From the NCBI GenBank assembly GCA_008711295.1, contig VUYV01000298.1, positions 409,687 through 473,686 on the forward strand: DNA of 64,000 nucleotides, read 5' to 3'. The notes under the pieces were generated by a model. That model saw only the letters and a list, made by a program, of their open reading frames with translations, was not told the DNA's origin and made no database searches. A program made the translations under genes and the position numbers. Shown piece after piece: positions 52,231 to 61,572 of the stretch (positions within the stretch are counted from its first letter, which is position 1; each line of letters starts with the position of its first letter). This DNA comes from Anarhynchus alexandrinus (Eukaryota > Chordata > Aves > Charadriiformes > Charadriidae).

Positions 52231-53469
52231 TGTCTCTCCCTCCTTCACATTCAGACATTTACAAGGAGCCATCGCCCAGCACGCATTGGCAGCACCAGAT
52301 CTTTCACCTGGGCTTTGTCCATGCTTACGTTCCTCCTTACGGGCACCATCCCACGCCATGTTCCCCATCTTTCTCTGCCGTTTACCTGAGACCCCTGAGC
52401 ACCAGCAGCTACCTAACGTGGCTCAGAGAGGCAAACAAAGTGCGACAGCTCTTCCCCCATGCCAGCCCGCTCCTGTGCTATTTCTGCAGCTCAAGATTTT
52501 GAGGGAATTTAAGCCGGTGTTTGAGCACATCACGCACACACTGACTCCGTTCGATGGGATGCCAGAGAGCACCTTGTCACGAGTGTTGTCCCGGCTGCCA
52601 AAGCGTTGCGTTGTTGGTTTGGTTTGTTTGTTTTTTTTTCAAGTAATGACTCAGCTCAAATCTGGATAAATACATTTTAAAATGCATTGATAAATAAACA
52701 TGAGCTGAAAGTATTTTATAAAACCTGCCAAACTACACAAGTTGATTTTTAAACACAAAAGGTGGAAGCACCTCCCCATCAACTTTGAAAGTCAAGATGG
52801 GGAAATCCAAATCAACCATCATTGTTAATGTTTGGATGTGTATCAAACAAAGAATATTTATTTCCAAATACTGTGTATTTGTTCTCCCTTTAAAAATCAA
52901 ATACAATATCTCAACTATCTACTCACTAATCACTATGTCGCTTGCAAATCAAATCCAAATATTAAACTTCAGTTTTCTTCATCAAGCCATTGATTAATTA
53001 ATGGCAGGTTTTAAATGGCATTACCACACCAAGTACTTTAGTCAAAGCATTTAATCAGCAAGATTAAATGCAGGTCCTTTCCTGACATTGATTTTTAGGT
53101 AAAATTCCCCACTCATTCAGCCAGGAGGTCCTATTAAAATTTGATAGTGTGCTACAGCACCGGATTAGGAAAGCAGCTAGTCAAGTGGCCACTCAGAATA
53201 ACCATACAAACCCAAGCAAGTAACAGCTACCCGAGGTGTGCAGTTTGTTTTATAGCTCACAATCAGTAGCGTAAGTTAAAACCAGACCTTCAAGGCATCC
53301 ATCAGCTTATAAACAAACGTATCTCATCAGACTATGGGTTGCACATCAAAATCTCCACATACCCACGAGCCATCCTAGCCCCGTGTAGTGCTGCTGCACC
53401 TCCTACAATGCCCCAGACCAGGAGGACAGCCCTGGACCTCAGCCACCTCAGCCCTTCAATCACAACTAG
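52231..53469. other. Non-coding block right of the CpG island
   Basis: The sequence becomes AT-rich quickly after 52620. ORFs at 52158-52669 overlap in two frames without a recognisable domain. No splice donor on the + strand is convincing enough to define a divergent first exon. Confidence 0.5.
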
Positions 53470-54638
53470 GACCACAAAGGGAAGTCATGTTTGACCAACC
53501 TGATAATCTTCTACAATGAAATGCCTGGCTCGGTAGATGAGAGGAAAGCAAGAGGGTATTGTCTACCATGACTTCGGTGCGTCTTTTGACACTCTTTCCC
53601 ATAAGATCCTCATAGACAAGATAATGAAATATGGACTGGATGAGCAGAGAGGTGGAGTGAAATCTGTTTGAACAGCTGGGCCCAGAGGGTGGTGATCAGT
53701 CGTACAAAGTCTAGTTGGAGGCCAGTAACTAACACTGTACCCCAGGGGTCAATACTGGGTCCAGTACTGTTCAACATCTTCATTAATGATCTGGATGATG
53801 GGGCAGAGTGTACCGTCACCAAATTTGCAGATGACACAAAACTAGGAAAAGTGACACAAAACAGAGCCGTGATGCGATCCATAGGGACCTAGACAGGCTG
53901 GAGAAATGGGCTGACAGGAACTTCATGAAGTTCAGCAAGGGGAAGTGCAAACTCCTGCACCTGGGGAAGAACAACCCCATGCACCAATATATGCTGGGGG
54001 CCACCCAGCTGGAAAGCGGCTTGGAAGAAAAGGACCTTGTGCCCTTGCAGCAAAAGCAGCAAATGGTATCCTCAGCTGCATTAGACAAAGCATTGCCAGC
54101 AGATAAAGGAAGATGATCCTTCCCCTTTATTCAGCGCTGGTGAGACCACACCTGGAGTACTATGTCCAGTTCTGGGCTCCCCAGTACAAGAGAGACATAG
54201 ACACACTGGAGAGAGCTCAGTGAAGGGCCGTGAAGATGATGAAGGGACTGAAACAGCTCTCCTAGGAGGGAAGGCTGGGAGAGCTGGGACTGTTCAGCCC
54301 GGAGAAGAGACGACTCAGGAGGATCTTATCAGTGTATATAAATGCCTGCAGGGAGGGTGTGAAGGGGACGGAGCCGGCTCTTTTCAGCAGTGCCCAATGA
54401 CAGGACCAGAGACAATGGACACAAACTGAAACACAGGAGGTTCTCTCTGAATGTCAGGAAACACTTTTTCACTGTGAGGGTGACCAAGCACTGGCACAAG
54501 TTGCCCAGAGAGACTGTGGAGTGCTCCACCTTGAAGATATTCAAAAGCCATCTGGGCAGCCGACTCTAGGTGGCCCTGCTTGAGCAAGGGCTTGGACCAG
54601 AGCTCCCTTCCAACATCAGCCATTCTGTGATTCTGTAG
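53470..54638 (+). mobile_element. CR1 LINE, 5'-truncated and decayed
   Basis: CR1 is the main avian non-LTR retrotransposon. Here the C-terminal half of the reverse-transcriptase ORF and the 3' UTR survive. Visible RT parts: a degraded motif A (DFGASFDT, about 53570-53593), the [19 protein letters not shown] block (53737-53793), and the catalytic FADD (53824-53835). These sit in different frames, with the downstream GKCKLLHLGKN segment (about 53937-53969) in a third frame, and in-frame stops are present, so the copy is dead. The 3' end (ccattctgtgattctgt) is the CR1 signature. A full CR1 is about 4.5 kb, so roughly a quarter remains. Confidence 0.95.
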
Positions 54639-55424
54639 CCAAATCTTATGTACCCTGGCCTCTGTCCCCTCCTCCAATTCTATGCGCCTCCACCTTGGGC
54701 TCTTTATGTCTGATTTGTGCCTCTTTTGCATCTCCAGCATGTTCGGCCACAAGTGCAGCCTGGCCACTGAGCGGGTGCGAGTCACTGGCTTGGCCAAATG
54801 GGGCCGGTTAATGCTGTTTTGTCATCATGTGTCAGCTAAGTCAGGTGACCTGCTGTTCCACCAGGCAGGTGTGCCTGGCACGGCACTGCTTTATTTCTGT
54901 ATATGTTGCAGCTCAGGATCAATTTCTTCCATGTTGCAGACAGCTCCACACAGCCCCGGGGAAAATCTGCCCTGTTGGTTAGTAGGCTATGCTTGGCTCC
55001 TTTGCCCAAGCAGTGGTTGAGGAAGGCTGTATCACTTCCTAGGTTTGGCCAACACCATCCAAGAGCAGAGTGCTTTGATGATGAGCCGTCCTCACAGAGA
55101 AAAATCAGGACAAGGAGCCAAATGCTCCCCACTCGTGATTCTTCAAAGAAAAGCCAGAATGACTGGATTAAGCTGAGCATGCTGAATTGTCCATGTGTTA
55201 CAGATGAGACTACCAAGCTGCTACCACCCCATATGGTAAGCAAAGCAATTCAGAGAGTTTCACTGAAATGAGTCGGTGGGGGAGGGAGAAAAGCAAAGAG
55301 GAGAGTTGAGGTATTTCAAGGAGGGCTGAGGAAGGCAATATGGTGCAGAAGATTTTCTTTATTACATAGAGCATCAGTGGCATCAGTGGGACTGGAAATC
55401 ACAGGCAAGTGAACCTCTTCATCA
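54639..55424. other. Unique sequence between two CR1 copies
   Basis: A 122-codon + ORF (54903-55271) occurs with no recognisable domain. An acceptor-like TGTGTTACAG at about 55203 and a donor-like ATATG|GTAAGC at about 55234 would frame a micro-exon, which I judge to be chance. Confidence 0.45.
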
Positions 55425-55600
55425 CCAGGCAAGAGGGACCTCTGGAAGCCCCTAGACCAATCTCCTGTTCAAAGCAAGGCTAATTTCAGTCAGAGAGGTT
55501 GTGCATGGACTTGCCTTGTCAAGGTTTGAACATCTTCAAGGCTGGATGTTTCGCAGCTTCTGAGCAGTCCAGCCCCTAGCTCTGTGTCCTTCCACAGGAC
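55425..55600 (-). mobile_element. CR1 LINE fragment, antisense
   Basis: On the + strand the order 'gacctctggaagcccctag', 'cctgttcaaagcaaggct', 'ttgaacatcttcaaggctgga' is the reverse complement of the CR1 3' UTR. It is clearly more diverged than the copy at 53470-54638, so it is probably an older insertion. The terminal octamer repeats are not preserved. Confidence 0.75.
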
Positions 55601-58600
55601 ACTCTAGTTTGCCAGTGTCCCTCTGGTATGGGGGCTTTCATTTGTGTCCAAAGGAGAAATCCTGCAGCTGTCAGCATGGTTTGAGACAAATGCAAGGCAA
55701 TAAATTAGGCAATCATCCGGCAGGTCCTGTTGCACCCTGTATCCTCCATGGCTCTGGCAGAGCACCGTACAGCAGAGTACCCATATGGCCCCCCAGACCC
55801 CTTTCACACCCACCATCTACTCTGTCCTATAGGTCCTCTGCAGTACATGGAGAAAAATGGTGAAGAGGAGCTAACCGTGAAGAAAAGCCAGGAAGTTTTC
55901 CAGCTGCTTGTAAAGCAAAACGGTAGCGAGACACATCTGGCAGTGTACGAGAGTCCAATGCCAGAGAGGTGCTGTCACCTCCTGCCACCACAGTGCATGG
56001 CACTGGCACAGTCCTGCTTAAACACTGGTGCAATTTTCAGCAGCTGCCCTAGAATGGGGGGAAACCGAAAGAGTCAGGGGTACTGACCTGTAGGTGACAT
56101 CTACTATCAGACCCGATCGGGGAATATTTCTGTTCCCGCGGAAAGCTCCAGGTGTCTGAGGGAGGAGGGGGCTGCCCCCCACCCAGACCAGCTCCTGCAT
56201 CCCTTTCACTGCTCCTCTCTACAGATGCTCATGTCAGCACCAGGCGGGGAAAAAAAAGAGACCAGAGGCTGAAACCCCTGCAAGGATTGCTTTCCTCTGC
56301 CGCGGCGCAGGCTCGGATGCACATCAAACAACAGCGCAGGACAACCGTCCCCCCTCCTCAATGCCGCCGCCCCTCTCCCCTGCTGCGGCCCCGCAAACGT
56401 CGGACACAGCTCCCACGGTTGGGCGCATGTGGGCAGGCAGCTGCGTCTCAGCAGACCTGACTGCGCAACTGCAGCTTATGCCAGCTAATATAGGCATATT
56501 TTTAAGTAATCCCACTTCACTAGCTACTTTTCAAGGGCCTCGGCATATAATGAGTGAAATCCATTAGTCATCTGACAGTTCTAGTTATTCTGCATGTCAG
56601 GTCCTATCTCTTTATTTATATACCCAGACTGTTATGGCAAGCCGGTGTGCTAGTTGTACCCCTCCACCTACTCAGTGCTAATTTAAGAGTTGTTATTTTT
56701 GGCTCACAGTGATTGTGTGCATAAAAAGTTCAGTTTCCTCCAAAAAATTTTAAAAGGAAGCAGAATGTGGGACTGAGCAGAAAACTCCCCTTGCTAAACA
56801 CCATTTGCCCGACATCAGCAAACCTTGTTTTCAGGTAATTTAGCAGAAGTAAAGCATCTTCCTATGAAGATTCTGTCTGAGCTTATGAATGATAGAGTCA
56901 CAAAAAACATAGTCATTTTTTGACACAACTGGTAGATGGGGCACACAGGAGTAGCTCACTCAGAAAAAAACAACTTGGCAATTCACAATGAACAGAGTAT
57001 AACTTATTGCAAGGACGGTAATGCCGCGACTGAAAGCATGAAATAGCATTTACTTACTGAAAAATTTGTACGGATGAGGAAAGCTCAAAAGCAAAGTTCT
57101 GTCTCTACTCCAGACATTCCTTGTCCATTTGTAAAATGAATTATCTGTAAATAAAGCATTTTTCCCTTCGTAATGCATGCTTTGGTATTTCTCCTCTACC
57201 CAGAATAATGCTCTTATTCCTGAGCAGTGTACTCATGTACCTGAGAGACAGGAATGGCAGAGGACATTTCAAGCTGAAAAATTGTAAAAGGGGTTAAAAT
57301 ATCAGGGAAATTGTTCTTTGAAAAATAGTTGTAGGCTGTTATTAGTACATCCTTTCAAGGATGTGCTGTTGCATGCATGTAAGCTGACATTTTATGTCCT
57401 GCACACAGTTAGCAGAAGGATTGCTTACCACCGTCCTAACCAGGACATCAAAGTTGGGTTGAATTAGGACTTGTTCTGTACTGGTGAGCTTTATGCCTTC
57501 TACTTATTTTCCTGTCAGTTTTGCCCGTAGCTTAAAAAAGACGTTCACCACAACCCAGAAGTTGTTGCCTTCTTTTTTCTTTGAAAACAGGAACAAAACA
57601 ACGTAATAACGGAGGTTTCTTTCTGGCTTTTAAGTAAAAGTAACTCAGGTTGGTTCCAATACCCTGAACTCCATACACAGAAAGTAACTATCTCTGCTTA
57701 GTATCCCTTTTAGCAGGGACAGTCTGCTTCCATGAGTGCTGAATATCTATTACCCTTTATAGTCCCTTTAAGAAGCTCTCCCAGGCTTTTGCATGCTTCA
57801 AAAATTATAATAATGCATTCCCTGTTTTTTTCAGCCAGTATTTTTCTGCATAATTTTCAGGCTGCAGCAAGGCTAATAGTAGGATCGCATCCGCACACAT
57901 CTAGGATTATGTAAAAGAGGAGATGCATTTGATGAATTATTGTCCACCTTAGCCTCTCTTTTGAAAAATGCTGTTATCTGTGTCCACTGCTGGTTGCAAG
58001 TGAAGTGATATGTAAAATCACAGAGTACTTTGGATAATGGCAAAGTATGAGCTTTCCCGGGGGTATGATTGCTCATGTCATAAGGACACGTACTGTGAAG
58101 GCAATAGCCCTTGCCTCCAATCCCTGTTTTGTTGTTGGTTTATGGTATTAAAGGGTTTCTTTCAATGTCATTGCTAATTTATGGATAAAGAATGCATTAC
58201 TGGAAAGCCTATATGAGAAGGGGAAAAAAAAGGACCATCATTGAAAATATTTGTCTCTTGTTGGATTATCTTAACCCACACACGTAAACCTAAGCAAAAT
58301 CTGTGTTATTGCATTAGCTTTTTACTACTGGAAACCTGGCCTCAGCCCTGATGTAGGTCACAGACAGAAAATCATTTACTGTCCTTCACTAAATCCCGAA
58401 GGCGACATTTGCCCTTGCGACCACCTCACTAAAACCCCAGCAGGCTTTGGTCTGGCTTTTGCCTTTGTGAAAGGAACTACAAAGAACCCACGAAGGTCAG
58501 CAGAGGAGAGGACAGCGATGGCACACTTTGTGGCAGCATTTTCCTCTTCTACCCTTCCGTTTGCAAACACCCTAAGACAGAGGTGTGGGATAAACCAACA

Positions 58601-60329
58601 AGAGACTGTTGTGTTGAGTACGTGAGTGACAATTTCATAGGGAGCACCAGCACTGTCTGAAACGTCAAGGATGCACTTTAAGAGAATAGAAATAACCAAA
58701 ATTTTGAAAGCTAGATGCGAGGGGAGTGCCTACATGAAAGATACTCCTTATAAATGGTAGAGCAAGAAAGACAGCCTACCAGACAGACAGACGGCTTTGG
58801 CACCAGGAGACACAGGCTGAGAACACAGATTTCTCTGGCACCTCTAGGCAGGTTGACCAATCTCACTTCTTCCCTTGGGATGCAACTTGATACCACATAT
58901 AAACCACCTTTAACAGCAAATGACAGTGCAAAGGCACAGCGTTAGTCCTGCTCCCTCACTACTTGCCTTTGCACAATCCAACCCTGCGGTGAGCAAGCTC
59001 AGTTACTCAAAAATTAACTTTCCAAAACCAAGACGTTAGCTTTCTCTTGGTCTAGCTCCCTGAGCAGGCTGGAAGGATGGATAGGTGGGTGCTGGTACCA
59101 GCAAAAAGGACAGGAGAACCTTCCCTTAGCAGATAGCTATTATACTGGTTTAGCTGTAATGTAAAGAGTACAGTAAGTAGCGGCATGAACAGTGTCAGTG
59201 CAGCAGAAGGAGATGGTGGAGGTAGGATTGGGTGGAAAAGTAGAGAGGAGCCAGAAGACACTCAAGGTGCCATTGCCATTGAGAAAAGCATAGGCTAAGC
59301 CCACAAATCAGGTGTTTGCAGGGACAGGCAGTTTGGTTTTGTGTTGGGTGGTTGTTGGTTTTTTTCACTAGATCCATTGATACTGTTAAGAAACAGCAGC
59401 CTTCTGGCACACACACCCTTCCTCACTTCTGAAACAGAAGCAGCAATCTTCATGTTAAGGACAGATTGAGATGAGTTGTTCTGGGTTTAATTGAATTACG
59501 TTAATCAACTGGTCAATTTGAGAACAAGTTTAGTCTGTACTTGTGGAAGCACTCACAAGGGAGAGGTGGTAGGAGAGGTAGGTAATACTGCTCATGGGAT
59601 ACTGAGATGCTAGTAAGAGGGGAGCACCTATAATATATCTTAAAAGTTAATATCTTCTTTATAGCTGAGATGTCTTTTTAGCCAGTAGGTTCATTAACTC
59701 CAGATTCACCTTTTGAAGGTGTTTGGTTCCTCTGACTGCCTGGTTTATGCAAAATGCCCTCCTCCCCCATTTTCAAATTGGGGCATCTTTCTCTGTGGGC
59801 TGTTTGTAGGAGTTAATTTTGGTAACTAGTGGTTGCCTGGTTCCCCCATGTTATTCCTTCAAGGGCAGTGGTACACTGAGTGGCATGGACATCCTTCTGG
59901 TGCATGCACATGCGTGCTGTGCTCCTGACTGCTTTGATGGTTGGGGATGTGCGACAGCAAGTTTTGCAGCCAGTGCTGTGCAGTAATCTCTCGTACGGGG
60001 AGGCTTAGGGAAGAACTCGGCTGGGTAACTCAGGAGAGGCACTGATGTTCTGCAGAGATGATGTCTAAGAAATACCTGTCTGAGTAATAAGAATGGATTT
60101 TAACAAGTCATTTTGTCTCGAAAATGGCATTACTCAGCTTCTAAGTATGTGGGCTCCTACAGAGAGAGTTCTCAATGCTTTTGATGGCTTGCTCTGTAGC
60201 ATCATCTGGTGGTAGCAGCAGGGAAAAATTACCCCTCCGGCACCTTTCACTTCTGTATCCCCCATTACTGTAGTGCCTCATAACCTCCTTGCCTCTTTTT
60301 TCTTCTCCCCGCCACTCCTTCTCCTCTAG
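55601..60329. other. Non-coding block with a small CpG-rich patch
   Basis: No gene is recognised. 56270-56460 is CpG-rich and could be a minor promoter or enhancer. 57347-57364 is an 18-base palindrome ACATCCTT-TC-AAGGATGT. From 56.5 to 58.3 kb the sequence is AT-rich and repeat-free. A minus ORF of 107 codons (58376-58699) has no domain. Confidence 0.5.
56270..56460. promoter_or_regulatory. Small CpG-rich patch
   Basis: Several CpG and GC-box-like stretches (ccgccgcccc, ctgcggccccgc) fall within 190 bases of otherwise CpG-poor DNA, 4 kb right of the main island. It may be an alternative promoter, an enhancer or a chance GC patch. Confidence 0.3.
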
Positions 60330-60600
60330 ACAAGTTATTCCTCCTACAGTGACTGAAGTCACAGGAAAAACTCGAGGAGTATTTCATTCAGGTGACTCTG
60401 AAAGACTGCTGGTCCCACAACTGGCATTGTGTGAAACTTGGCCCTTTGGTAGAGGCTCAGTGGGGACTGATGTAATGTTGAACCCATTTGGAGAGCTGCG
60501 TAGGATTTATACACCCCACAAGTTTCACACAGTCCTCAGCAGAGGTTGTACATCACACTATTACTACCTGGAGAGCAGATACAGCAGATGGAAAACCTAA
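60330..60600 (+). CDS. Possible terminal coding exon, unrecognised protein
   Basis: A long pyrimidine tract (about 60281-60327) ending in CTCCTCTAG makes an excellent 3' splice acceptor, with the exon starting at 60330. One frame is then open for 90 codons to a TAA at 60598-60600. The product begins QVIPPTVTEVTGKTRG and ends in a Tyr/Arg/Ser-rich tail (YYYLESRYSRWK). I recognise no family. The first base completes a codon begun upstream. No clear AATAAA follows closely before the LTR at 60985. Alternatives are a non-coding transcript exon or a chance ORF behind a T/C-rich tract. Confidence 0.25.
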
Positions 60601-60984
60601 ATGAACGTTGGCTTGTGCTACAGAGCTGAATTTCCCCTTACAGCCTAAGCAGTGGATGAACAAGACATCTCACCCTTGCCCCCCGGCACAAGGAGAGGGG
60701 CAGTTGCTGCAGGCCTGCTGCTCCCATGCCAACTGAGCAGGATGAGGGGAAAGCAAGCAGCGACCGACCATGCAAAGTCAGATACTGCCCATCAGCACCT
60801 TAGTTGGGCACAAACCCCTGTGGGAGAAAGGGCACAGCTTTGCTCTCCCTGCAGAGCATGGGGACCTGGGGAGTGAGCTGCAAGCCGGGGGCTGTGTTGC
60901 CATCAGATGGTTTTCTCACAGTAGGTGAGCACCACCACATTTGCATCATCTGGTGAACTTGGACGCTGATAACCATGGGGACAC
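60601..60984. other. Unique spacer before the LTR
   Basis: No recognisable gene or repeat. A 74-codon + ORF at 60652-60876 has no domain. Confidence 0.45.
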
Positions 60985-61117
60985 GGTGGTCTTGGCCACC
61001 CCTGGCTGTAACTAAGCACCACACAGCCACTCGCTCACTTCTCCCCCCCACCCCTGCAGTGGGATGGGGAGAAGAATCGGAAAAATGAGGAAAACTCGTG
61101 GGTTGAGATAAAGACAG

Positions 61118-61123
61118 TTTAAT
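61118..61123 (-). terminator. LTR polyadenylation signal ATTAAA
   Basis: ATTAAA on the minus strand, 182 bases after the TATA box, followed by T-rich sequence. This is the usual order in an LTR. Confidence 0.55.
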
Positions 61124-61304
61124 AGGTAAAGGAAAAGCCGCACACACAAGCAAAGCAAAACAAGGAATTCATTCACTGCTTCCCATGGGCAGGCAGGTGT
61201 TCAGCCATCTCCAGCAAAGCAGGGCTCCATCATGTGTAATCGTTACTTGGGAAGACAAAACGTTGTAACTCTGAATGTCCCCCCCTTCCTTCTCTTCCCC
61301 CACC

Positions 61305-61310
61305 TTTATA
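61305..61310 (-). promoter_or_regulatory. LTR TATA box
   Basis: TATAAA on the minus strand within CATATAAAGG, placed mid-LTR as expected at the end of U3. Confidence 0.65.
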
Positions 61311-61572
61311 TGCTGAGCATGACATCATATGGAACGGAATATCCCCTTGGTCAGTTGGGGTCAGCTGTCCCGGCTGTGTGCCCTCCCAACTTTTTGTGCA
61401 CTCCCAGCCTACTCGCTGGCGGGTGATATGAGGAGCAGAAAAGGCCTTGACTGCTCAGCAACAACCAAAACCACCAGTGCGCTATCAACATTATTCTCAT
61501 CCTAAATCCAAAACACAGCACTATACCAGCTGCTGGTAAGAAGGTTAACTTATCCCATCCTAAACCGGGACA

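Larger units (their letters stand above)
60985..61572 (-). mobile_element. Solo LTR of an avian endogenous retrovirus
   Basis: On the minus strand it begins TGTCCCGG at 61572 and follows the pattern of a very common avian ERV LTR (probably ERVL-like). A TATA box (TATAAA, + positions 61305-61310) lies before a purine-rich leader, and an ATTAAA polyadenylation signal (+ positions 61118-61123) lies near the R/U5 side. No gag, pol or env sequence is attached on either side within the window, so it is a solo LTR. The left boundary is uncertain by about 15 bases. It would drive transcription leftward. Family identity is from memory of the repeat; the signals are seen. Confidence 0.85.

Noticed and set aside
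50786..52258. ORFs of 390-478 codons across the gap
   Set aside because: Most of their length is N, so they are artefacts of translating the gap.
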